A DNA stretch of 12,257 bases, taken from NCBI GenBank assembly GCA_900541565.1, contig UQKB01000035.1:1-12257 (forward strand). The letters are read 5' to 3'. Position numbers and translations under genes: made by a program. This DNA comes from an uncultured Oscillospiraceae bacterium (GTDB lineage: Bacteria > Bacillota > Clostridia > Oscillospirales > Acutalibacteraceae). Position 1 is the stretch's first letter; each line of letters begins with the position of its first letter. The notes beneath the pieces are model-generated. The model was not told the DNA's origin and did no database searches. It saw nothing but the letters and a program-made list of their open reading frames with translations. Shown one piece after another: positions 6,593 through 12,257 of the stretch.

Positions 6593-7027
6593 ATGATTGA
6601 ACAGGATACAATCCGGCTTTTACGGGAGTGTGATGCCGGTGTAAAAATGGGGGTTTCGTCTATTGACGAAGTCTTGGGCTATGTACATGCCGACGCATTT
6701 AAGAAATATTTATCCGACTGCAAGCAGGAACATGAAAAACTTGGTACGGAAATGCAGGGATTGTTAAACCGATATAAGGACGAAGGCAAGGATCCCAATC
6801 CCATTGCAAAGGGGATGTCCTGGATAAAAACCAACATGAAGCTGGTTATGGATGAATCTGACAACACAATTGCCGATCTGATGACCGACGGGTGCAATAT
6901 GGGGGTCAAGTCGCTGAACCGATACCTAAACGAATATAAGGCCGCAGACGAGGTTTCAAAGGATATTACCAAGCGATTAATCAACCTTGAAGAAAGGCTG
7001 GTAATAGATATACGTCAATTTTTGTAA
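6593..7027 (+). CDS. Small helical protein of unknown function, possibly ferritin-like four-helix type
   Basis: 144 residues, soluble, no signal peptide, almost entirely helix-forming, with likely helices near 4-17, 34-62, 93-117 and 120-142. The overall pattern recalls small ferritin-like or DUF2383-like bundles in Gram-positive bacteria, but I cannot assign a family with confidence. Distinctive segments are AGVKMGVSSIDEVL (15-28), CKQEHEKLG (43-51), DPNPIAKGMSWIKTN (67-81) and LMTDGCNMGVKSLNRY (96-111). I chose ATG 6593 (MIEQD...) because the alternative ATG at 6581 abuts the AAAGGGAAGG site and would add four atypical hydrophobic residues. If 6581 is used, the protein is 148 residues. It is a single-gene unit: tRNA terminator before it, bidirectional terminator after it. 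No clear promoter was found; TATACT (6557-6562) is a possible -10 without a good -35. Confidence 0.75.
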   Translation: MIEQDTIRLLRECDAGVKMGVSSIDEVLGYVHADAFKKYLSDCKQEHEKLGTEMQGLLNRYKDEGKDPNPIAKGMSWIKTNMKLVMDESDNTIADLMTDGCNMGVKSLNRYLNEYKAADEVSKDITKRLINLEERLVIDIRQFL

Positions 7028-7110
7028 GGGAAACAGGAATGTGTTGCTGTACACCTTAGAGCAAGCTCTTTTCTAGCGCAGACTCGCATTGGCATGTATG
7101 CTGTTTTGAC

Positions 7111-7138
7111 AAAAAGCCCGGCAAAAGCCGGGCTTTTT
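7111..7138. terminator. Bidirectional-looking intrinsic terminator
   Basis: The stem GCCCGGC (7116-7122) with GCCGGGC (7127-7133) has an AAAA loop and is flanked by A5 on the left and T5 on the right, so it could work on either strand. It ends the small helical-protein gene, whose stop lies 83 nt upstream. The interval between them holds only a weak AGAGC/GCTCT hairpin. Confidence 0.88.
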
Positions 7139-7214
7139 AATATTGCTTTTTTCTACCTGCGGCAGCTTGTAAGTATGGATTACGGTAACAGAATGAAAAG
7201 GGACAGCTTCGCAG

Positions 7215-7243
7215 TTGACATTTCCGGAGGTATTCTATATAAT
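7215..7243 (+). promoter_or_regulatory. Consensus sigma-A promoter upstream of the P-type ATPase
   Basis: TTGACA (7215-7220), a 17-nt spacer and TATAAT (7238-7243) are perfect matches. Transcription would start near 7250. The next intrinsic terminator is at 7367-7414, before the ATPase gene, so the default product is a transcript of roughly 165 nt. Confidence 0.85.
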
Positions 7244-7249
7244 AAAGAG

Positions 7250-7414
7250 CATAAAGTAATAAAAGAGGGAGACATGCTGGAACAATGGATGACATTGACA
7301 GTAGCGACACCGACGGAGAAAGCAATTTTTTTGTTTTTTATTCTATAGGCAAGTTTTTAGATATATGGCATAACCTGCGCCCTTGAACAGGGCTTGTGGG
7401 TTGTGCCTTTTTTT
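7250..7414 (+). ncRNA. Candidate small RNA or leader/attenuator ahead of the P-type ATPase
   Basis: The interval runs from a perfect promoter to a strong intrinsic terminator, with the ATPase start 67 nt beyond. That layout fits either a stand-alone small RNA or a regulatory leader in which the terminator is conditional. It contains a U-rich stretch (7324-7342) and two overlapping short frames. One is 24 codons at 7274-7348, behind AGAGGGAG. The other is 33 codons at 7285-7386, whose stop lies in the terminator loop. I looked for the yybP-ykoY manganese riboswitch, which often precedes such pumps, and did not find its core. The interval is read from promoter and terminator only; the 5' end is approximate. 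Confidence 0.45.
7367..7414 (+). terminator. Composite intrinsic terminator (possible attenuator) before the ATPase
   Basis: GGCATAACC (7367-7375) pairs with GGTTGTGCC (7399-7407), 9 bp with one G-U pair. It encloses an inner stem GCCCT (7379-7383) with AGGGC (7389-7393), and seven T residues follow (7408-7414). A CGCC/GGCG hairpin (7424-7435) lies just after it. The GGCG could alternatively pair with CGCC at 7378-7381 inside the terminator, a possible antiterminator interaction (inference). Confidence 0.75.
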
Positions 7415-7480
7415 GCTGATTTTCGCCTTTAGGCGGTCAGAATATATATGTATTGAAAGAAAGGAGTGGTCTGTCCAATT

Positions 7481-10135
7481 ATGGATAGTCACAAACAGAT
7501 GCCTTGGCATGCTAAGCCATTGCCGGAAGTCTATCAGTTGCTGCATACCTCCGATGATGGGCTAAGCGATACCGAGGCGGCTGAAAGGTTGAGGAAAAAC
7601 GGAAAGAATACGTTGCGGGCAAAGCCGCCCAAAACCGTTTTTCAAATGCTGAAAGAACAAATTTTTGACCCTATGGTGCTGATTTTGATCGGCGCAGCCG
7701 CGTTTTCCGCCATTTTACAAGAATGGACGGAAGCAATCGTGATTTTTGCCATTGTGGTGATTAACGCGGTAATCGGTATTGTACAGGAGAAAAAAGCGCA
7801 GTCCTCGTTGGAGGCTCTGCGCAATATGAGCGCGCCGACCGCCCGTGTTTTGCGCCAGGGGGAGGAAAGCATTATTCCCGCCGATGAGCTTGTAGTGGGC
7901 GATGTGGTTTTTTTAAGCGACGGCGACATGGTTCCTGCGGATGTGCGACTGATTGATTCGGCAAATCTAAAAGTGCAGGAGGCTTCTCTTACTGGGGAGT
8001 CACTTCCTTCAGAAAAGGATGCAGACGTATTGCTGCCGGAAAGCTGCACACTGGGCGACCGCAGCAATATGGTATACACTTCTGCAATCGTTACCTATGG
8101 GCGCGCTGTCGGCGTGGTTGTTGCTACCGGCATGGATACAGAGGTTGGAAACATTGCCGGCATGCTGGATAACCAGGATGAGCTGGATACGCCGCTTAAA
8201 CGCAAGCTGAATGCTGTGGGCAAGACGCTGACAGTGGTCGGGCTGATTGTCTGTGTTTTGATTTTTGCCATTGGTGCGCTGTACCAGCGCCCGCTGATTC
8301 CGCAGTTTCTTGTGGCAATTTCGCTGGCAATCTCTATTATCCCGGAGGGCCTGCCCGCTACGGCTACGATTGTTATGGCGCTGGGTGTACAGCGTATGGC
8401 AAAACGCAATGCGTTAATCCGCAAGCTGCCGGCAGTAGAAACGTTGGGAAGCGCTACGGTAATCTGCAGCGACAAAACTGGTACATTAACACTGAATAAA
8501 ATGACTGTAACGCATATTGCAGTCAACGGCGACTTTGAGGCCGGAAAAGCAACGCCGGTGGAAGGTGCTTCCAGCCGGCATCCAAAGGTGTATGAAGAGC
8601 TGGTATATGCGGCGGCGCTCTGTAACGACGCCAGCCTGGACCCCGACCGCAAAGGAGAGATCATTGGAGACCCCACAGAGGGGGCACTGATCTATATGGC
8701 GCAGGCATTTGGGATCAATCACGAAGAGCTGGAAGATAAATATCCACGCCTGTTTGAACAACCCTTTGATTCCGACAGAAAGCGCATGACGACCGTACAT
8801 CAAATTGATCAAAAGAACATTGCATATACAAAGGGCGCAGTGGACGAAATGCTGCCGCTGTGCACGCATATTTTAACAGCACAGGGCGTTCGCCCCATTA
8901 CAAAAGCAGATCAGTCCAACATTTTAAAGTTATGTTTTACAATGTCTGAAAACGCACAGCGAGTCTTAGGCTTTGCTATGCGCTATTTGCAGAGAATTCC
9001 TGATGACGACGATGAAAATCTGGAATTTGACATGACGTTTATCGGCGTAGTTGGGATGATTGACCCTCCGCGTAAAGAGGTGAAGGCGTCGGTACAAACC
9101 TGCCATGAGGCCGGAATACGCACAATCATGATTACCGGCGACCATAAGGTGACAGCGCTCGCAATCGCCAAAGAACTTGCTATTTACAGACAGGGCAACA
9201 CGGTTGTATCGGGCGATGAGCTGGATGCGATGACCGACGCACAGCTTGACGAGGCGGTTAAAACTGCCACGGTTTTTGCGCGTGTATCTCCTGCGGATAA
9301 ACTGCGCATCATCCAGTCCTTAAAACGCACCGGCGAGGTAGCCGCCATGACAGGCGACGGCGTCAACGACTCCCCTGCGCTGAAGGCCGCCGATATCGGT
9401 GTGGCTATGGGTATTACGGGTACCGATGTCGCGAAAGAAGCTTCAGACATGATTTTGCTCGACGACAGCTTTACGACCATTGCCTACGCGATCAAGGAAG
9501 GCCGCCGCGTTTACCGCAATATTCAAAAAGTGATCCAGTTTTTGCTGGTGGGGAATATAGCGGAAATTTTGACCTTGTTTGTGGCAACGCTGTTTAACTG
9601 GGACGCGCCGCTTCTGGCAATCCACATTTTATGGGTAAATCTTGCTACGGCAACGCTGCCGGCGTTGGCATTGGGCGTTGACCCGGCCAGCAAAAATATT
9701 ATGAAGCATCAGCCGGTTAAGTCCGGAACATTATTTGAAAAGGATTTGGTGCGCCGTGTTGTAACACAGGGTATATTTGTGGCAGCTATGACCACTGCCG
9801 CTTATTGGACCGGTGTGAGCATGGGAGGCCATACGGTGGGGCAGACCATGGCGTTTTGCGTACTGGCCTTTTCGCAAATGCTGCGCGCATTCAACCAGCG
9901 TTCCAATACCGAACCAATTTGGGTGCGCGCTGAAGGGGTAAATCCCTGGCTGATCCTTTCCTTTGTAGTTTCTGCTGCGCTTATGCTTTGCATTCTTTTT
10001 ATTCCTGGTCTGCAAAGCGCTTTTCGTCTGACTGTGTTAAACGGCGTGCAGTGGTTGACTGTCATCGGCTTTTCTCTGCTGTCTATTGTTCAGGTGGAAA
10101 TTTTTAAGTGGATCAGGCGACTGAAAGCCCGATAA
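7481..10135 (+). CDS. P-type cation-transporting ATPase, Ca2+-ATPase-like with altered TM6 site
   Basis: An 884-residue P2-type pump, the usual size for bacterial calcium-type ATPases, moving a cation across the cytoplasmic membrane with ATP. Visible in order: TGES of the actuator domain (171-174), PEGLP of TM4 (288-292), phosphorylation motif DKTGT (331-335), nucleotide-binding KGA (451-453), hinge TGDGVND (624-630). TM5 keeps N692 and E695 (GNIAEI). TM6 reads VNLATATLPALALG from V719; the aspartate normally four residues after N720 is A724, so one classical calcium ligand is missing. I chose ATG 7481 over GTG 7466, because that GTG overlaps the ribosome site AAGGAG (7461-7466); spacing to 7481 is long (14 nt). 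Expression may depend on readthrough of the terminator at 7367-7414. The pump fold is certain; the ion is not. Confidence 0.93.
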   Translation: MDSHKQMPWHAKPLPEVYQLLHTSDDGLSDTEAAERLRKNGKNTLRAKPPKTVFQMLKEQIFDPMVLILIGAAAFSAILQEWTEAIVIFAIVVINAVIGIVQEKKAQSSLEALRNMSAPTARVLRQGEESIIPADELVVGDVVFLSDGDMVPADVRLIDSANLKVQEASLTGESLPSEKDADVLLPESCTLGDRSNMVYTSAIVTYGRAVGVVVATGMDTEVGNIAGMLDNQDELDTPLKRKLNAVGKTLTVVGLIVCVLIFAIGALYQRPLIPQFLVAISLAISIIPEGLPATATIVMALGVQRMAKRNALIRKLPAVETLGSATVICSDKTGTLTLNKMTVTHIAVNGDFEAGKATPVEGASSRHPKVYEELVYAAALCNDASLDPDRKGEIIGDPTEGALIYMAQAFGINHEELEDKYPRLFEQPFDSDRKRMTTVHQIDQKNIAYTKGAVDEMLPLCTHILTAQGVRPITKADQSNILKLCFTMSENAQRVLGFAMRYLQRIPDDDDENLEFDMTFIGVVGMIDPPRKEVKASVQTCHEAGIRTIMITGDHKVTALAIAKELAIYRQGNTVVSGDELDAMTDAQLDEAVKTATVFARVSPADKLRIIQSLKRTGEVAAMTGDGVNDSPALKAADIGVAMGITGTDVAKEASDMILLDDSFTTIAYAIKEGRRVYRNIQKVIQFLLVGNIAEILTLFVATLFNWDAPLLAIHILWVNLATATLPALALGVDPASKNIMKHQPVKSGTLFEKDLVRRVVTQGIFVAAMTTAAYWTGVSMGGHTVGQTMAFCVLAFSQMLRAFNQRSNTEPIWVRAEGVNPWLILSFVVSAALMLCILFIPGLQSAFRLTVLNGVQWLTVIGFSLLSIVQVEIFKWIRRLKAR

Positions 10136-10139
10136 ATGC

Positions 10140-10176
10140 AACATGCGCAGAAGAAGCCTCTTCTGCGCATGTTTTT
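10140..10176 (+). terminator. Intrinsic terminator of the P-type ATPase gene
   Basis: A 14-bp perfect stem (10141-10154 with 10159-10172) has loop AGCC and ends in a run of T residues (10172-10176). It begins five bases after the stop codon. Confidence 0.92.
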
Positions 10177-10185
10177 AAAGGTTCG

Positions 10186-10215
10186 AAAAATTGCCCCGGC
10201 GGTAACGCCGGGGCA
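10186..10215 (-). terminator. Intrinsic terminator of the LysM-CAP gene
   Basis: The 10-bp stem TGCCCCGGCG (10192-10201) with CGCCGGGGCA (10206-10215) and loop GTAA is followed, on the minus strand, by a U run from A5 at 10186-10190. It serves the convergent minus-strand gene ending at 10239. Confidence 0.88.
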
Positions 10216-10238
10216 TGGTAATATATTGCTCTTTGCTG

Positions 10239-10850
10239 TTATGCAATAAACATTTGGGTCCAGTAGTTGCCGTCTGCAACATATCCTACACCAATCTGTG
10301 TAAACGAAGCGTTTAAAATGTTTGCACGATGCCCGCTGGAGTTCATCCACCCGGTTACAACCGCTTGCGGTGTGCGGTAGCCCTGCGCAATGTTTTCACC
10401 ATAGGCTTTATATGATATACCAAAGTCACGGATCATTTTTCCGGGGGAACCGTATACAGGGCTTGTATGGGAAAAGTAGCGGTTGTCGTGCATATCCTGT
10501 GACTTGTAGCGTGCAACACGGCTAAGTTCCCAGTTTACGGTAAGTGCTTTCAGGCCTCTTGCGGTACGTTCCTGGTTTACAAGCCTGACGACCTCTTCTT
10601 CAAAGCTGCTTACTGTAGCGTCTAACGTGGGAATCTGCAAAATTTGGCCGGGATAGATCAGGTTTGGATCAGATACCTGGGGATTGGCCTGAATAATTTC
10701 ACTGACGCCCATTTGGTACTTAACGGCAATTTTCCACATGGAATCGCCCTTTTGCACAACGTGCGTTTTTCCCTGCGCCGCACTGACGGGGAAAACGGCA
10801 AGAACAAGAAGTAAAGCGGTAACAAGAACTGCACTGATCAATTTTTTCAT
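10239..10850 (-). CDS. Secreted LysM and CAP-domain protein (SafA/YkwD-like)
   Basis: A 203-residue exported protein. Residues 1-25 are a signal peptide: MKK, a leucine/valine-rich core, then VSAA as the cleavage region. Residues 29-74 are a LysM domain (HVVQKGDSMWKIA, then DPNLIYPGQILQIP), which binds peptidoglycan. Residues 83-203 are a CAP/SCP-like domain with H128 (FSHTSP), E152 (GENIAQG) and H174 (GHRANIL), the cavity residues of the family. CAP proteins of this kind are found on cell walls and spore coats of Gram-positive bacteria; their biochemical role is mostly unsettled. The ATG is preceded by AGGAGG 7 nt upstream (complement of 10858-10863). A TATAAT (complement of 10884-10889) is a likely -10, but no good -35 accompanies it. 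It is a single-gene unit, convergent with the ATPase. Confidence 0.92.
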   Translation of the reverse strand: MKKLISAVLVTALLLVLAVFPVSAAQGKTHVVQKGDSMWKIAVKYQMGVSEIIQANPQVSDPNLIYPGQILQIPTLDATVSSFEEEVVRLVNQERTARGLKALTVNWELSRVARYKSQDMHDNRYFSHTSPVYGSPGKMIRDFGISYKAYGENIAQGYRTPQAVVTGWMNSSGHRANILNASFTQIGVGYVADGNYWTQMFIA

Positions 10851-11001
10851 AGCATAACCTCCTGCTTACAGTATACAGGCATGATTATATATTTGCAAAT
10901 GTAAGTATTGGATAAATCACAAAATTGTGGAATAACACGTCTGTTGTTTTTAACCAGGCCATTTCTGCAAACGGCAGGCCAATTTAAAACGCTTCTGCTG
11001 T

Positions 11002-11043
11002 AAAAAGCTGCCGCAGGATTGTATACAATCCTGCGGCAGCTTT
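11002..11043 (-). terminator. Intrinsic terminator, perfect 40-bp palindrome, of the DUF378 unit
   Basis: Positions 11004-11023 are the exact reverse complement of 11024-11043, a 20-bp arm with no spacer. On the minus strand it is followed by a T run (A5 at 11002-11006, partly within the arm). It lies 13 nt after the stop of the DUF378 gene and would end the two-gene minus-strand transcript. Confidence 0.87.
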
Positions 11044-11056
11044 ATTGGAATTTATT

Positions 11057-11281
11057 TTAAGACTGCGTTGTGTAATGATGCTCGCCTGCTTCGGTACGGT
11101 CGCGGAATAAAAGTGAAATACACCAGATTGCCGCAAGGCCTACCAGCGTGTAGATAATCCTGCTCACAATACCTGTTTGCCCACCGCAAATCCAGGCGAC
11201 GACGTCAAATTGGAAAATACCGATAATACCCCAGTTGATGCCGCCAATAATTGTGAGTAAAAGACAGATTTTATCAAGCAT
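11057..11281 (-). CDS. DUF378 family small membrane protein
   Basis: 74 residues with two membrane segments (about 5-24 and 41-59) and a short hydrophilic C-terminus. The GGINWGIIGIFQFDVV stretch (13-28) is the hallmark of the DUF378/YuzA family, whose function is unknown. I chose the ATG at 11281 because AGGAGG lies exactly 7 nt ahead (complement of 11289-11294) and the protein then begins MLDKICLLLT, as the family usually does. The longer in-frame reading upstream overlaps the preceding gene and lacks this site. It lies 50 nt behind the zinc-ribbon gene on the same strand and is probably co-transcribed with it. Confidence 0.9.
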   Translation of the reverse strand: MLDKICLLLTIIGGINWGIIGIFQFDVVAWICGGQTGIVSRIIYTLVGLAAIWCISLLFRDRTEAGEHHYTTQS

Positions 11282-11331
11282 GCTTTTTCCTCCTTTGTTG
11301 TTTGGAAATAGCATACCCCAATCTTTTAAGC

Positions 11332-11715
11332 TTATACATGCAAAAAGAAAAATCCGGCAATCAGCAGCACAAGGCCGGTCATCCATAAAAGGCAGGCAAT
11401 CCATTTTACATTTTTTATCGTTTTTTTTATTTTAGACTTTTTAATCATGTCGGGCGTGCCGAACGGGAGTAAAAAATATAAAATGCCTAAAAGCAGGCAG
11501 CCTCCGCTTACAATATAAATGCCAATATTTGCCTGAAAGACCATCCAGAACAGGCCGACAACTATGGCGAGCAGCCCCAAAATATTACAGATGGAAAACA
11601 ATCTGCCGCAATTACGCGTAAGACGGTAATACTTCATGGCAGCCTGCTGACAGGCGTCGCTGCAGTATTGCTCATGATATGAAATTTCCTTTGCACAATA
11701 TTCGCATTTTTTCAA
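11332..11715 (-). CDS. Zinc-ribbon membrane protein of unknown function
   Basis: 127 residues. The N-terminus has four cysteines, C4, C7, C18 and C22 (CEYCAKEI and YCSDACQ), suited to bind one zinc ion, like the short zinc-ribbon heads on other Gram-positive membrane proteins. Hydrophobic segments follow near 41-60, 64-84 and 104-124, with a lysine-rich loop (92-101) between the last two. No enzymatic motif is seen. The start is TTG at 11715 (minus strand): it puts the first cysteine at residue 4, and AGGGA lies about 10 nt upstream; the nearby ATG at 11725 is in another frame. A good promoter stands just upstream (11750-11777), and the DUF378 gene follows in the same unit. Confidence 0.8.
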   Translation of the reverse strand: MKKCEYCAKEISYHEQYCSDACQQAAMKYYRLTRNCGRLFSICNILGLLAIVVGLFWMVFQANIGIYIVSGGCLLLGILYFLLPFGTPDMIKKSKIKKTIKNVKWIACLLWMTGLVLLIAGFFFLHV

Positions 11716-11749
11716 ACAGAATCATTCCCTGTCAACTTAATCTAACTAC

Positions 11750-11777
11750 ATTATAATACGCATTCTATGAAAGTCAA
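11750..11777 (-). promoter_or_regulatory. Sigma-A promoter of the zinc-ribbon/DUF378 unit
   Basis: On the minus strand, TTGACT (complement of 11772-11777) is followed after 16 nt by TATAAT (complement of 11750-11755). Transcription would start near 11743, about 28 nt before the TTG start codon. Confidence 0.75.
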
Positions 11778-12058
11778 TAGATACAGCCGCGCGCTGTACC
11801 CTCCCCAAGAGATGCAATGCATACCCTGTTTCAGGCAATCAGCAGAACAAATTCCTATGGCTTTTATCGAAACAAAAAATGGAAAGCTTGCTGAAAGATC
11901 TTTTTACAGGGTCCTGCGCTTATGTACAAACAAATAACAGTGTTCCCAGTATCGCTTCCTTTTTATTATGGGAATTATTGGACTACAGCTTTTTATTTTT
12001 CCATAGTGCAGCAAGGAATAACTGTGATATGACGGACTTTCTTATATATAAAAAGTAC
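11778..12058. other. Intergenic stretch without a supported gene
   Basis: With the flanking promoters this is a gap of about 390 bases between the divergent zinc-ribbon gene and tRNA-Leu(GAG). It shows a small hairpin (TACAGC 11782-11787 with GCTGTA 11793-11798) and no ribosome-site-supported reading frame. The 74-codon plus-strand frame from 11879 has no ribosome site and runs through the tRNA promoter, so I discount it. Confidence 0.6.
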
Positions 12059-12087
12059 TTGACAAGAAACACGGCCTTTGCTATAAT
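12059..12087 (+). promoter_or_regulatory. Consensus sigma-A promoter of tRNA-Leu(GAG)
   Basis: TTGACA (12059-12064), a 17-nt spacer and TATAAT (12082-12087) match perfectly. Eighteen bases around the -10, GCCTTTGCTATAATATAC (12074-12091), are identical to 6158-6175 in the other tRNA-Leu promoter. Confidence 0.9.
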
Positions 12088-12107
12088 ATACCACACTGAC
12101 TAAAAAT

Positions 12108-12192
12108 GCGAGTGTGCTGGAACTGGCAGACAGGCACGTTTGAGGGGCGTGTGTTTCATGACGTACGGGTTCAAGTCCCGTCACTCGCACCA
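12108..12192 (+). tRNA. tRNA-Leu(GAG)
   Basis: A class II tRNA with encoded CCA, 85 nt. Acceptor GCGAGTG (12108-12114) pairs with CACTCGC (12182-12188), discriminator A 12189, CCA 12190-12192. Anticodon stem CACGT/GCGTG (12135-12139, 12147-12151, last pair T-G) frames the loop TTGAGGG with anticodon GAG at 12142-12144, reading CUC/CUU. Long variable arm at 12152-12164. T arm ACGGG-TTCAAGT-CCCGT (12165-12181). Confidence 0.96.
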
Positions 12193-12257
12193 CGTCGGAG
12201 CAAGCTTCACTTGCTCCGATTTTTTTATTTCATAAAAAAATCAATCGCCCGTTTTGC
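12188..12257 (+). repeat. tRNA-Leu 3' flank, copy 2
   Basis: Second copy of the flank at 6324-6400, same orientation, running to the window edge. The shared segments are CACCACGTCGGA, the terminator frame, TTTTTTATTTCAT and GCC-GTTTT. The copy may continue outside the window. Confidence 0.7.
12195..12226 (+). terminator. Intrinsic terminator of tRNA-Leu(GAG)
   Basis: Stem TCGGAGCAAG (12195-12204) with CTTGCTCCGA (12210-12219), loop CTTCA, then seven T residues (12220-12226). Same position and length as the terminator of the first tRNA-Leu. Confidence 0.92.

Noticed and set aside
7250..7366. A yybP-ykoY manganese riboswitch before the ATPase, suggested by a GAGGGAGA motif.
   Set aside because: The conserved GGGGAGUAG core and the 3' CAAGACC strand are absent, so a known-class call is not supported.
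7466..7480. GTG at 7466 as start of the P-type ATPase.
   Set aside because: Its G is the last base of the AAGGAG ribosome site, so it cannot be served by that site; ATG 7481 is preferred.
11282..11404. A longer DUF378 protein of 115 residues.
   Set aside because: The extra 41 residues overlap the zinc-ribbon gene and lack a ribosome site, while ATG 11281 has AGGAGG at 7 nt.
11879..12103. A 74-codon plus-strand frame before tRNA-Leu(GAG).
   Set aside because: It has no ribosome site, runs across the tRNA promoter, and its composition looks like intergenic DNA.
11993..12193. A 66-codon minus-strand reading frame whose product begins MVRVTGLEPVRHETHAP.
   Set aside because: It is the antisense of tRNA-Leu(GAG); this peptide is a well-known false protein from tRNA complements.
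1..12257. CRISPR array, insertion sequence, prophage or toxin-antitoxin genes.
   Set aside because: I looked for regularly spaced repeats, transposase or integrase motifs and paired small regulator genes on both strands and saw none.

Overview
The window looks like chromosomal DNA of a Gram-positive, low-to-moderate GC bacterium, most likely class Clostridia. Shine-Dalgarno sites are strong (AGGAGG-type), several promoters match the sigma-A consensus exactly, and both tRNA genes encode their CCA end. The proteins (short Wzt-type ATPase, LicD, SafA/YkwD-like LysM-CAP protein, DUF378, small zinc-ribbon membrane protein) are familiar Clostridia/Bacilli families. The species cannot be named from the sequence alone.

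Layout. Positions 1-435 hold the terminator of an unseen upstream gene (59-88), an AT-rich stretch with two doubtful tiny reading frames, and a sigma-A-like promoter (334-361). Positions 436-6122 are one five-gene plus-strand operon for surface-glycan modification and export: ABC-2 permease (Wzm/TagG type), ABC ATPase (short Wzt/TagH type), IspD/TarI-family cytidylyltransferase, NAD-dependent SDR epimerase/dehydratase, and a 724-residue fusion of a degenerate SDR domain, a LicD/fukutin-type phosphotransferase and a charged tail. There is no terminator behind it; a consensus promoter and tRNA-Leu(CAG) follow at once, and the tRNA terminator closes the unit.

Positions 6593-7027 encode a small helical protein of unknown role. 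Positions 7215-7414 form a compact promoter-to-terminator cassette (small RNA, or a leader/attenuator) just upstream of a P-type cation ATPase (7481-10135). The ATPase converges on a minus-strand secreted LysM-CAP protein (10239-10850). A two-gene minus-strand unit follows: a zinc-ribbon membrane protein, then a DUF378 protein, with a strong promoter and a perfect 40-bp palindrome as terminator. The window closes with tRNA-Leu(GAG), whose promoter and terminator resemble those of the first tRNA-Leu.

How the genes work together (inference). The cytidylyltransferase and SDR would make a CDP-activated polyol or related compound. The LicD domain would transfer its phosphorylated part to a glycan, and the ABC pair would export a lipid-linked glycan. 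This is a bacterial parallel to the human ISPD (CDP-ribitol synthesis) plus fukutin/FKRP (ribitol-phosphate transfer) pathway. No glycosyltransferase or polymerase is present, so the backbone must be made elsewhere. The most unusual features are the apparently catalytically dead SDR domain fused to LicD, the P-type ATPase lacking the usual TM6 aspartate, and the transcription cassette before that ATPase.
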